64,000 bases of DNA from Nocardioides perillae (lineage in GTDB: Bacteria > Actinomycetota > Actinomycetes > Propionibacteriales > Nocardioidaceae), in contig NZ_JACCAC010000001.1 of NCBI RefSeq assembly GCF_013409425.1, positions 2,418,001 to 2,482,000 on the forward strand, given 5' to 3'. Numbering within the stretch: the stretch's first letter is position 1; each line of letters begins with the position of its first letter. Made by a program: the position numbers and the translations under genes. Below are positions 23,707-34,290 of this stretch, in pieces. Below the pieces are notes generated by a model that saw nothing but the letters and a program-made list of their open reading frames with translations, searched no databases and was not told the DNA's origin.

Positions 23707-23954
23707 CCATGACCGCGACCGCGCTCGACGACTACGACCCCACATGCTCCTGCTGTTCCCTGGTCGTGTCCGAGGTCTCGTTCCAGCTCGAGCACGGGGA
23801 GGCGTGGCGCGAACGTCTAGCGGGTCGCTCTTTACCTACCCGCGTCGAGATTGCCCTAGATGAGGCAACCGGCATTGTCGTGCGCGTGAAGAACACGGGT
23901 GGCTTCGAGGATGTGGGCTTCGAGGTCGAGATCGTGAGCGCGCAGCTCGCCTGA
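23707..23954 (+). pseudogene. 3' part of the gene split by the IS3 element
   Basis: About 82 residues including TATALDDYDPTCSCCSLVVS and ending EIVSAQLA. An ATG at 23709 could start an 81-residue protein, but no promoter or ribosome site precedes it and its frame joins that of the 5' fragment once the IS and one copy of AGCGATCG are removed. Cys-Ser-Cys-Cys might bind metal. No family recognised. Repeat copy B follows its stop within 10 bases. Confidence 0.6.
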
Positions 23955-23962
23955 GGCGCCAG

Positions 23963-23987
23963 CCCGCTCAAGCCGCATGCAGGACGG
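23963..23987. repeat. Repeat copy B
   Basis: CCCGCTCAAGCCGCATGCAG followed by GACGG, 8 bases after the stop of the split gene. It differs from copy A mainly by CAAG for CATG. Confidence 0.75.
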
Positions 23988-24047
23988 AACTGACTCGCCG
24001 TCGCTGGCGTCCAACGACTAGCGAGAGCGCTGGGTGAGGAGGGGACT

Positions 24048-24377
24048 ATGCGACGGCTTGTCGCCGCAGTTCTTGTCATCGCCGTGGCGTTGGCGCTGTG
24101 GAGCACCAGCCGCGAACACCGAGTCGAGGTGCCACTCGGGCGTGACCAGCTCCCGACCGTTGACGGGAGCAGCCTCACCGTCTTCTACGTGGCGCACCCA
24201 ACCGACTCCTCGCCGCGAGCTGAGGTGGTAGAGACCGACCGCACCGTGACGATCACGGTCTCGGTGGCTAGGCGATGTACAGACAACTGCACGGACGCAG
24301 GCGTCTTAGCATCCATCACCATCGCCCTAAGCCGGCCGCTCGCCGGGAGGCGTGTAGTCGACGGATCCGATGCCTGA
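24048..24377 (+). CDS. Hypothetical membrane-anchored or secreted protein, 109 aa
   Basis: An N-terminal hydrophobic helix (residues 4-18, VAAVLVIAVALALW) after MRR, then a small extracytoplasmic beta-rich domain with VTITVSVARRCTDNCTDAG. The two closely spaced Cys could form a disulfide. GAGGAGGGG precedes the ATG at normal spacing, unlike the leaderless neighbours. No family recognised. Confidence 0.65.
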   Translation: MRRLVAAVLVIAVALALWSTSREHRVEVPLGRDQLPTVDGSSLTVFYVAHPTDSSPRAEVVETDRTVTITVSVARRCTDNCTDAGVLASITIALSRPLAGRRVVDGSDA

Positions 24378-24455
24378 CACCTGGGCCGCCGTCGTTGGTC
24401 ATGAGAAACGCGCGCCTATTGCAGTACTTGGGGGGCTGGAGGGCGGTCGACAGGT

Positions 24456-24626
24456 TTAGCTCCGACGGTTCCATAGCCGGGCGGTAGCGGTCACGAAGAG
24501 GACTGTTGCGCCGGCGGCCCATACCAACCCCACTTGAGCAACATCGGCCATCGCGAGCAACATGAACACTACGCCCCCGAACAGGAGCCCGGCGGCAACA
24601 AAATCACGCGCTTCAACATCACCCAC
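24456..24626 (-). CDS. Small two-helix membrane protein, 56 aa
   Basis: Begins with GTG 6 bases after TAGGCT (24633-24638, minus strand). The product MGDVEARDFVAAGLLFGGVV continues through FMLLAM, then AQVGLVWAAGATVLFVTATA, ending RLWNRRS. Two transmembrane helices (about 10-26 and 31-49) have a short Asp-containing turn and a positive tail, so both ends are probably cytoplasmic. No family recognised. It runs opposite to its neighbours. Confidence 0.65.
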   Translation of the reverse strand: MGDVEARDFVAAGLLFGGVVFMLLAMADVAQVGLVWAAGATVLFVTATARLWNRRS

Positions 24627-24632
24627 GCCGAG

Positions 24633-24638
24633 AGCCTA
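24633..24638 (-). promoter_or_regulatory. Leaderless -10 box of the 56-aa membrane gene
   Basis: TAGGCT on the minus strand, 6 bases before GTG. Confidence 0.55.
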
Positions 24639-24669
24639 GGGCCCAGAACCCGCGCTCTCCGCGCTGGGC

Positions 24670-24688
24670 GCCCGCTCATGCCGCGTTC
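24670..24688. repeat. Repeat copy C
   Basis: CCCGCTCATGCCGCGTTCA, then diverging. It lies between the divergent 56-aa and 96-aa membrane genes. Confidence 0.7.
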
Positions 24689-24727
24689 AGTGGTCATGCC
24701 GATGAGGGGGCGAATCGCAGGCGCATC

Positions 24728-24733
24728 TACGCT
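24728..24733 (+). promoter_or_regulatory. Leaderless -10 box of the 96-aa membrane gene
   Basis: TACGCT, 6 bases before the GTG at 24740. Confidence 0.55.
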
Positions 24734-24739
24734 CGCGAC

Positions 24740-25030
24740 GTGGCACTCACCAGGACCCGACGCGCCGTAGTCAGAGCGGCCAGCGTCGTCCTGGTCGGAG
24801 TTCTTGGCGCGTGGCTCTCGATGCGGAACCTCAGCGCCTTCGATGTTCAGCCGAGCATGGGTGCTATCGCATACCGCGCCGTCACCTCGGCTGCGCTTTT
24901 CATGCCCACCCTTCTGCTGGCAGTCAGCGCCTATCGGGCGACGGACACCGTACGGGCGGGGGACCGATTGGGACTTTTTGCTGCCTGGTTCCTAGTCGCG
25001 TTCATCCTGTCCTCTTTACTCGGCATCTGA
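24740..25030 (+). CDS. Small hypothetical membrane protein, 96 aa
   Basis: Three hydrophobic segments (about 12-30, 47-62 and 78-95) separated by short Arg/Asp loops such as YRATDTVRAGDR. It starts with GTG 6 bases after TACGCT. No family recognised. Repeat copy D begins within 10 bases of its stop. Confidence 0.65.
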   Translation: MALTRTRRAVVRAASVVLVGVLGAWLSMRNLSAFDVQPSMGAIAYRAVTSAALFMPTLLLAVSAYRATDTVRAGDRLGLFAAWFLVAFILSSLLGI

Positions 25031-25417
25031 CGCGCCCACTCATGCCGCGTTCAGGACGGGTCTGCCGCGAGGTGGGGCTGATCGAGCCCGGCACGACGAT
25101 GCGGTGGCGCGAGGGGCACCCGCCTGCCGCGTGCGTGGTGCTGACCATCAGCCCGTCCCGAGCCGGCGTCGCGCGCATCGACGAGGTTGGACTCGACTAC
25201 TCGCGCGATCGCGTGAACCATTGGCAACGCGGCTCGGTTCGCCACCACCGACATCACGATGCAGGCGGCCGCTGGTCGGTCGTCGCGATGACCGATCGGT
25301 CTCGGACCGGAGCAGCCGCTCGTGCCGCGTGCAGGGGCGCAGCGTGCCCGACCAGTCGTGCCTCCAACGTAGCTCGCGGCTCCGTGACTGGTCCTGTTGC
25401 TCGTCGTTGAGACCGTC
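25031..25417. other. Stretch without a convincing gene, containing repeat copies D and E
   Basis: Copy D: CCACTCATGCCGCGTTCAGG at 25036-25055. Copy E: CCGCTCGTGCCGCGTGCAGG at 25314-25333. Between them a plus-strand frame from the GTG near 25072 reads VGLIEPGTTMRWREGHPP and later SRDRVNHWQRGSV, which looks protein-like for about 60 residues but then runs through copy E without a natural stop. It may be a decayed cassette gene. CCTCCAACGTAGC after copy E resembles CGTCCAACGACTAGC after copy B. Confidence 0.4.
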
Positions 25418-25978
25418 GTGCGGAACCACCGGGCTTGCGTAGCCGTGATCATCGCGACCGGCTTGGTGAGCGCGTGCGGGCAGGGTGGTGTCGACGAGGG
25501 CAACCGTCTCCGCACGCCCTCCGCTCACGGATGGGCGATCGCGGTCGAGCCCGGTGCCCCCTTCACGGACGGCTTCGAGGTGCTCCAGCTCGTCGGTGAC
25601 GGCGCGGTCACGATCACCGACGTCGACCTCGTGGGGGCGGATGGCCTCAGGGTCGTCGGCGCACGTGTGGCAGGCGACGAACGCCGCTTCGCGAGCATTC
25701 AGTTCATGTCCTCTTTCCCCCCGTCGCGCGCCCGGGACCGGCGGGAGTTGGGCACCCTGCTCCCCGCTGTCGGCGCCACCCTGGACCCGACCGAGAACGA
25801 GAACGGGTGGGAGTTGCTGATCGGCATCGAGGCGGACGAGGATGGGGTCTTCGTTCGCGACGGGATCCGCGTCGAGTACGTGAGTGGCGGCGAGACGTAC
25901 CAGCAGACTTTCCCAGCGGCCCTCACCGTGTGTGTGAGAGCAGTGGTGGAACGCGCCGCTGATTGCGACGGGGAGTGA
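25418..25978 (+). CDS. Hypothetical lipoprotein, 186 aa
   Basis: Signal sequence RNHRACVAVIIATGLVSACG with a lipobox VSAC, so processing would leave Cys at the N terminus of a membrane-anchored extracytoplasmic domain. The mature part is acidic and beta-rich (FEVLQLVGDGAVTITDVDLV), with a late CVRAV...DCDGE Cys pair. No family recognised. GTG 25418 was chosen because it gives a normal signal length. Repeat copy F follows the stop by about 30 bases. Confidence 0.7.
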   Translation: MRNHRACVAVIIATGLVSACGQGGVDEGNRLRTPSAHGWAIAVEPGAPFTDGFEVLQLVGDGAVTITDVDLVGADGLRVVGARVAGDERRFASIQFMSSFPPSRARDRRELGTLLPAVGATLDPTENENGWELLIGIEADEDGVFVRDGIRVEYVSGGETYQQTFPAALTVCVRAVVERAADCDGE

Positions 25979-26011
25979 GCGGGACCGGCACCAGGTCGAG
26001 CCGAGCTCAGC

Positions 26012-26033
26012 ATGCGCCCGTGCCGCGTCCAGG
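26012..26033. repeat. Repeat copy F, last of the series
   Basis: CGCCCGTGCCGCGTCCAGGA then TGG, the most diverged full copy. It marks the right edge of the repeat-punctuated region before core genes resume. Confidence 0.6.
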
Positions 26034-26125
26034 ATGGGCCGACCCGTCCTGCTTCGAGGCGCACTCGGGACGGGTCGCGCACCGAGCCGGGACCGCGGCC
26101 GGCCGAGCGAGTCCCCGGGCCGAGG

Positions 26126-26368
26126 TCAGCCCGCGGTCGTCGGCGGGCCGGGCTGCTCGCCGTCCCGCCGACGCGCTCGCCCGCCGCCCAGCGCGGGCAC
26201 GGCGACGACCCCACCACCGAGGGCCACGGCAGCCGTCACGTGGACCGGCGCCAGGAGCCAGAGGAGCGCCACGCTCGGCAGCAGGAACGCGGACGCCACC
26301 ACCACGGGCACGACGAGCACCAGCGCCACGCGACGCCCGTCGTGGGGGCGAGCCCCGGAACCGGTCAC
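26126..26368 (-). CDS. Small two-helix membrane protein, 80 aa
   Basis: GTG start 6 bases after TAGGGT (26375-26380, minus). Helices lie near residues 13-33 (VALVLVVPVVVASAFLLPSV) and 36-60 (LWLLAPVHVTAAVALGGGVV), then an Arg/Pro tail. GC-rich codons fit the chromosome, unlike the small genes to its left. No family recognised. Confidence 0.65.
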   Translation of the reverse strand: MTGSGARPHDGRRVALVLVVPVVVASAFLLPSVALLWLLAPVHVTAAVALGGGVVAVPALGGGRARRRDGEQPGPPTTAG

Positions 26369-26430
26369 GGGCTCACCCTAGTGGCGTGACCGCCCGATCG
26401 GGCCGACCTCGAGCCGGCACCGTCGGCGCA

Positions 26431-27803
26431 CTACCGCAGGCGGTCGGGCTGCTCCCGCGGCACGCCGCCCGGGATCGGCGCCGCCGGGTCGTAGGGCACC
26501 CGGGTGTAGACGAACGTCGCGGCCTCGAGGTGCGAGAGGGAGCCGTCGTCGCGGCGCACGGCGCGGAGGGTCTCCCCGGTGAGGTAGCCCGCGGTGCCGA
26601 CCCAGGTCCCGGGCTCGTCACCGCGCGCGAACCGCATCGACCGGCCGGGCCCCGACGCGGGGTCGAGGCGCAGCTCGCGCCCGTCCCACCGCATCACCGA
26701 CGGCGCGTGGCCCCAGTGCCAGGTGCCGAGCAGCTCGCGCACGTCGTCGGGCACGTCGCGGGTGGGCACCCACTCACGCGGCAGTGCGGGCTCGCGGTCG
26801 AGCACCGTGCGCAGCAGCTCGTCGACCGTCCCTCCGAGGCCGTAGGCGCCGTTCGTGAGCACCACGGCCCCCACCCGCGAGTCGACGTCGACGAGCACCC
26901 CGCAGCAGAAGCCGGGCATCGAGCCGCCGTGCCCGACGAGCAGCCGGCCGCCGGCCGAGGTGGTCGCGAGCCCCAGGCCGTACGCCGATCCGTCACGGCT
27001 GTCGGGCGACGCGGCCTGCGGGGTGCGCATCGCGGCGAGCGACGCGGCCGACAGCACCGATCTGTCCGGGTCGACGAGCGCCGTCAGCCACGTGGCGAGG
27101 TCGGCGACCGTCGACCACAGCTGGCCGGCCGGCGCCATCACGCCGGTGTCGGGCAGCGGTTCGGCCACGAGCTCGCCGGTGAGCGCGTCGACCGCGAACC
27201 CCTCGGCGTGCGGCGCCTGCTGGTCGTAGGTGGTGCGCTGCATGCCGAGCGGCGCGAGCACCTGCTGGCGCAGCGCCTCCGCCCAGGACAGGCCCGTCAC
27301 CTCGGCGACGACCTCGCCGAGCACGCCGTACCCGAGGTTGGAGTAGTGGAACTGCGCCCCGGGCTCGAGCACCGGCGCGGCGCCGCGGTGCGCCTCGACG
27401 AGCGCAGCGCGGTCGACACCGGGGCTGCGCTCCCACCAGGAGCCGTGCGGCTCTGCGGTCATCCCGGACGAGTGGCTGAGCAGCTGGCGCAGTGTGGCCT
27501 CGGCGAAGGGACCGTCGGGCAGGAAGCGCCCCACCCGGTCGGACAGCGCCAGCTCCCCGCGCTCGCGCGCCAGCATGACCAGCGCCGCGGTCATGGTCTT
27601 GGTGACCGACCCGATCTTGAACTGCGTGTCGGGGCCGGGTCGCTCGCGCGAGCCCGCCCGCACCGCCGTGCCGCGTCCGGCAGACCACACGAGCGCGCCC
27701 TCGCGCACGACACCGGCCGCGACCGACGGCAGCCGCCCGGTCGCCTGGGCGCGCGCGACGACTCCGAGCGCGGCGCGGGCAGTGCCCTCGAGCAGCGGCT
27801 CGC

Positions 27804-27807
<4 letters not shown>
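26431..27807 (-). CDS. Serine beta-lactamase-fold hydrolase (class C/esterase type)
   Basis: 458 residues. Catalytic SxxK is in IGSVTKTM (about residue 66), YxN in YSNLGYG, and the third motif HGG in [11 protein letters not shown]. There is no signal peptide, so it is likely a cytoplasmic esterase or peptidase rather than a secreted beta-lactamase. The C-terminal third is a beta-rich domain. Its GTG overlaps the stop of gcvP (GTGA), so it is translated with gcvP; a functional tie to glycine metabolism is not obvious. Confidence 0.85.
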
Positions 27808-30776
<2,969 letters not shown>

Positions 30777-30837
30777 GGGGGCTCCTGGGCGGACGGGTGC
30801 GCGGTCGCCCTCCCCCTCTGTCACGACGGCACGCGGC

Positions 30838-30972
30838 CGTGCGCTCCAGAGTCGCCTGCCCGTGCGGTCCTGGCGCCTGAGAGGTTCCGGGGAGGAATTG
30901 CCCCTTCGGCGCTCCTGCACCGGCTCGCCCACCGAGGTGGACGGGTCGGCCGGAGGCTCTCCCGCACGGGAT
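30838..30972 (-). ncRNA. Glycine riboswitch upstream of gcvP
   Basis: On the minus strand the hallmark glycine-aptamer strings appear in order: GTGCGGGAGAGCC, GCCGAAGGGGCAA, CTCTCAGGCGCCAGGACCG and GGCGACTCTGG. Only one full aptamer is seen, with about 60 bases to the gcvP ATG. Glycine binding would be expected to turn gcvP on. Confidence 0.88.
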
Positions 30973-30984
30973 GCGGCTCCGGCG

Positions 30985-30990
30985 AACCTA
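30985..30990 (-). promoter_or_regulatory. -10 box of the riboswitch transcript
   Basis: TAGGTT on the minus strand, placing the 5' end about 5-8 bases before the glycine aptamer. Confidence 0.5.
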
Positions 30991-31025
30991 CCACCGGCCC
31001 CGCGCGGAGCCGGTGGTGACGCGCG

Positions 31026-31652
31026 TCAGCCGGCGTTGCGCGCGGCGCGGCGTGCGGCGAGCTCGTCGCCGGCGCTGCTCTCGGCGACGCCGGGCCCGGC
31101 CGGGTCGGCGGCGCGCTCGCTGGGCAGCTCGGCGAGCGTGCCCTCGATCTCGCGCCACACCCCGCCGATGGCGATGCCGAAGACGCCCTGCCCGCCCTGG
31201 AGCAGGTCGATGACCTCGTCGTTGCTGGTGCACTCGTAGACCGAGGCGCCGTCGCTCATGAGCGTCACGCGGGTGAGGTCGTCGGTGCCGCGCTCGCGCA
31301 GGTGCGAGACCGCGGTGCGGATCTGCTGCAGCGAGATGCCGGCGTCGAGCAGCCGCTTGATGACCTTGAGGATCAAGATGTCGCGGAAGGAGTAGAGCCG
31401 CTGGGAGCCCGAGCCGCTCGCGCCGCGCACGGTCGGCTCGACGAGGCCGGTGCGGGCCCAGTAGTCGAGCTGGCGGTAGGTGATGCCCGCCGCGTTGCAC
31501 GCGGTCGGGCCGCGGTAGCCGGTGTCGCTGGGCAGCGGGGAGACGTCGTCGGTGAAGAGCAGACCCTGCTCCTCGCCGGCCTGGCGGGCGGCCTCGGCCG
31601 CCTCGACCTCGACGCTGGACCCGACACTGGGGCCGTTCTCGGTGGTGCCCAC
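31026..31652 (-). CDS. MerR-family transcriptional regulator
   Basis: 208 residues. The MerR winged helix (about 55-125) has ITYRQLDYWARTGLVEPTV and SFRDILILKVIKRLLDAGIS. A C-terminal domain follows that may sense a ligand (SVYECTSNDEVIDLLQGGQG). It is the counterpart of the mycobacterial MerR-like gene between gcvP and the bifunctional nuclease (Rv1830 position). Its own promoter region (31653-31833) is AT-richer than its surroundings and probably carries its operator, but no clear site was defined. Confidence 0.85.
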   Translation of the reverse strand: MGTTENGPSVGSSVEVEAAEAARQAGEEQGLLFTDDVSPLPSDTGYRGPTACNAAGITYRQLDYWARTGLVEPTVRGASGSGSQRLYSFRDILILKVIKRLLDAGISLQQIRTAVSHLRERGTDDLTRVTLMSDGASVYECTSNDEVIDLLQGGQGVFGIAIGGVWREIEGTLAELPSERAADPAGPGVAESSAGDELAARRAARNAG

Positions 31653-31833
31653 GGGATTCCTCTCGGCTACTCCGTATCGCCGTAACGCCCGGGGGAAGGC
31701 CGGTGGACCGGTGTCGGTGACACAGCCGTGGAGTTACAACGGAGACAGTTCAAGGTACGGCGAGGGGTGGGGGTGGTCAACGCGACGCGCGGCGTGTCGC
31801 AACCCTCCACCTCGACCTGAGGGTGAGGTCCGC

Positions 31834-32319
31834 TCAGGAGTCGCCGGGCTCGGCCGGTCCCTCGAAGTCCTCCGGGGTCACCTGGTCGAGGAACTCCCGG
31901 AACTTCTCGACCTCGTCCTCCTGCTCGGCCGGCACCGCGAGGCCGGCCTCGTCGAGCACGCCCTCGGCGCACACGATGCGGCTGCCGGTGCGCAGGGCGA
32001 GCGCGATCGAGTCCGAGGGGCGCGCGCTGACCTCCGCGCCCGAGCCGAGCACGAGGGTGGCGTAGAAGACGCCGTCCTTCACGTCGGTGATCCGCACCTC
32101 CGACAGCGGGTTGCCGGTCGCCTCCAGCACGTCCTTCAGCAGGTCGTGGGTGAGCGGTCGCGGCGGCACGACGCCCTGCTGGGCGAAGGCGATGGCGGTG
32201 GCCTCGACCGCACCGATCCAGATCGGCAGGTAGCGCTCGCCGGAGACCTCCCGCAGCAGCACGATCGGCTGGTTGGAGGGCATCTCGACCCGGACTCCGA
32301 TGACGTCCACCTCGCGCAT
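31834..32319 (-). CDS. Bifunctional nuclease domain protein (DUF151)
   Basis: 161 residues: MREVDVIGVRVEMPSNQPIV, PIWIGAVEATAIAFAQQG and GSRIVCAEGVLDEAG fit the DUF151/BFN family. Plant BFN has RNase/DNase activity; bacterial roles are unclear. It sits between two MerR genes exactly as in mycobacteria (Rv1829 position), downstream of the first MerR gene. Confidence 0.88.
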   Translation of the reverse strand: MREVDVIGVRVEMPSNQPIVLLREVSGERYLPIWIGAVEATAIAFAQQGVVPPRPLTHDLLKDVLEATGNPLSEVRITDVKDGVFYATLVLGSGAEVSARPSDSIALALRTGSRIVCAEGVLDEAGLAVPAEQEDEVEKFREFLDQVTPEDFEGPAEPGDS

Positions 32320-32360
32320 GCCGCCACCCTACTCCCGGGTCCCACCACCCGAGGTGGGCG

Positions 32361-33122
32361 TCAGGAGCGCTGCAGCCCGGCCTTGACCAGCGTGGCGTGG
32401 AGGCGCACCGACAGCGCCGCGATCTCGCTGGCGGCGTCCTCGGCACGGGCCTGGGCGGCGGTGTCGCGACCCCGGCGCAGCGGCGCCACGACCTGCTCCA
32501 CGAGGCCGACCTCGCGGTCGGCGGCCGTGCGGAAGGCCCGCAGGTGGCGCGGCTCCAGGCCGAAGTCGGCGAGCTCCCTGGCCGTGCGGGCGATGACCAG
32601 CGCGTCGGCGTCGTAGTGCCGCGTCCCGGCGCGCACCCGCACCAGCCCGAACTGCTCGAGCTGCTCGAGCAGCTCCTCGTCGACCTCGGCGACCTTGAGC
32701 AGCTCCTTGCGCGACAGGCGCAGGTCGGAGCGCCGGGCGAAGGACTCCGGCGAGGGCAGGCCGTCGGCGGCGAGCGCGACGGTGGGCACGGTCGGCACGA
32801 CAGGCTCGATCGCCGGCGGCTCGAGGCCGCGGTCGAGGGCGTCGAGGTGCTCGCCGATGACCTTGAGCGGCAGGTAGTGGTCGCGCTGCATGCGCAGCAC
32901 GTAGCGCAGCCGCTCGACGTCGTCGGTGGAGAACTTCCGGTAGCCCGCCGAGGTCCGCTCGGGCTTGATCAGGCCCTTGTCCTCGAGGAAGCGGATCTTG
33001 GGGATGGTCACCCCGGGGAAGTCCTCGCGCAGCACGTCGAGGACCTGCCCGATGTTGAGGCGCTGGCCGGGGCCACCCGCTGCCGCGGCGGACCCGGCGC
33101 CGGCCCCCGTCCCGGAGGGCAC
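32361..33122 (-). CDS. ftsR: MerR-family regulator FtsR-like
   Basis: 253 residues. The MerR domain (about 24-95) has LNIGQVLDVLREDFPGVTI, KIRFLEDKGLIKPERT and YRKFSTDDVERLRYVL. A helical C-terminal half follows. It matches the position of Rv1828 and corynebacterial FtsR, which activates ftsZ and adjoins the garA/odhI gene. GTG 33122 was chosen because GGGGAG lies 8 bases upstream; it begins just after the FHA stop. Confidence 0.85.
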   Translation of the reverse strand: MPSGTGAGAGSAAAAGGPGQRLNIGQVLDVLREDFPGVTIPKIRFLEDKGLIKPERTSAGYRKFSTDDVERLRYVLRMQRDHYLPLKVIGEHLDALDRGLEPPAIEPVVPTVPTVALAADGLPSPESFARRSDLRLSRKELLKVAEVDEELLEQLEQFGLVRVRAGTRHYDADALVIARTARELADFGLEPRHLRAFRTAADREVGLVEQVVAPLRRGRDTAAQARAEDAASEIAALSVRLHATLVKAGLQRS

Positions 33123-33127
33123 CGCGC

Positions 33128-33679
33128 TCAGCTCCCCGCGTGACCGGCGAAGAACACCAGGCGGTACTTGCCGACCTGGACCTCGTCGCCGTCGGCGAGG
33201 CGCACCTCGTCGATCCGGTCGCGGTTGACGTAGGTGCCGTTGAGGCTGCCCGCGTCGCGCACCGTGAAGTCCGAGCCGCTGCGCAGGAACTCCGCGTGGC
33301 GGCGCGAGACGGTGACGTCGTCGAGGAAGATCTCGCTGTCGGGGTGGCGGCCCACCGTGACCACGTCGAGGTCGAGCAGGAAGCGGCTGCCGGCGCCGGG
33401 GCCGCGCTGCACGACGAGCAGCGCGTGGCCCGGGGGCAGCGCGTCGACCGCGGCGGCGTCGACCGGCGCGAGCTGGCGGTCGCTGCTGTCGGCGGCGCTC
33501 TCGGGCGCGCCGAAGGTGATGGTCGCGGTGGACTCGGTCACCGGCTCGGCCGGGGAGCCCGACGAGGCCGCAGCACCGCCGGTCACCGGCACGTCGTCGG
33601 TCGCGAGCCGCGTCCCGCACTGGGAGCAGAACCGCGCGTCGTCGGGGTTCTGCTTCCCGCAGGCGGTGCAGTACGGCAT
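33128..33679 (-). CDS. garA: FHA-domain protein, GarA/OdhI-like with N-terminal zinc ribbon
   Basis: 183 residues. It starts with a zinc ribbon, PYCTACGKQNPDDARFCSQCGTR, absent from M. tuberculosis GarA. An acidic Thr-rich linker follows, then the FHA domain (about 90-178) with GRHPDSEIFLDDVTVSRRHA and DAGSLNGTYVN, the phosphothreonine-binding signature. GarA/OdhI bind and restrain 2-oxoglutarate dehydrogenase and activate glutamate synthase. The usual ETTS phosphorylation motif is replaced by TESTATITFG, a possible kinase site. Immediately upstream of ftsR. Confidence 0.87.
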   Translation of the reverse strand: MPYCTACGKQNPDDARFCSQCGTRLATDDVPVTGGAAASSGSPAEPVTESTATITFGAPESAADSSDRQLAPVDAAAVDALPPGHALLVVQRGPGAGSRFLLDLDVVTVGRHPDSEIFLDDVTVSRRHAEFLRSGSDFTVRDAGSLNGTYVNRDRIDEVRLADGDEVQVGKYRLVFFAGHAGS

Positions 33680-33802
33680 GGGCGTCCTTCCCGGGGTGGC
33701 GTCGAGCCGTCGAGCGGCGAGAACCCTCAAGCCCCGCTGGAGGCTGAAGGTTCCTCCGAACCTACCAGCCGGGGCGGTCCCGCCGCAGGGGGTCGGTGGT
33801 CC

Positions 33803-34189
33803 TCAGGCGCCGGTGGTGGCGTCGTACGCCGCGGCGTCCATGAGGGCGTCGGTCGCCGCGGGGTCGGAGGGGACGACCTCGAAGAGCCAGCCGCCCGCGT
33901 AGGGGTCGCTGTTGACCAGCTCGGGGGTCGTGTCGAGGGCGTCGTTGACCGCGACCACCTCGCCCGAGACCGGGGCGTAGACGTCGCTGACCGACTTGGT
34001 GGACTCGAGCTCGCCGCAGGTCGCGCCGGCCTCGACGCTCTCCCCGACCGCGGGCAGGGAGACGTAGACGATGTCGCCGAGGGCGTCCTGGGCGTAGTCG
34101 GTGATGCCGACGCGCACGGAGCCGGGCGCCTCGCCGGGGGTCCGGACCCACTCGTGCTCGGCGGTGTACTTGAGGTCCTCGGGGGTCAC
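33803..34189 (-). CDS. gcvH: Glycine cleavage system H protein
   Basis: 128 residues. The lipoyl-binding site is in GELESTKSVSDVYAP (Lys), with TAEHEWVR at the start. It carries the aminomethyl group from GcvP to GcvT. GTG 34189 was chosen because the family begins there. It has its own upstream neighbour set (DUF881/sbp/pgsA) and precedes garA, separate from the riboswitch-controlled gcvP transcript. Confidence 0.94.
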   Translation of the reverse strand: MTPEDLKYTAEHEWVRTPGEAPGSVRVGITDYAQDALGDIVYVSLPAVGESVEAGATCGELESTKSVSDVYAPVSGEVVAVNDALDTTPELVNSDPYAGGWLFEVVPSDPAATDALMDAAAYDATTGA

Positions 34190-34290
34190 GGGTGCGCTCC
34201 TCGGCGGCTCGGTGGGAGGGGGCGGGCGGGGTGTGCGAGGTGGGTCGGGGGCGGGCGCGACGGGCATCGTGCCCCCGCCGGTGGCCGAGG

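Noticed and set aside
23732..24178. 148-codon minus-strand frame
   Set aside because: Ser/Thr/Arg-rich, covers repeat B and the start of the 109-aa gene, and lacks a start signal.
25051..25515. Minus-strand frame of about 150 codons
   Set aside because: It crosses the lipoprotein start and repeat E, with no start signal and no hydrophobic or domain pattern.
21464..26033. Classical integron cassette array
   Set aside because: Copies lack consistent paired attC core sites and there is no integron integrase; genes lie on both strands. Kept as an unexplained repeat-punctuated array.
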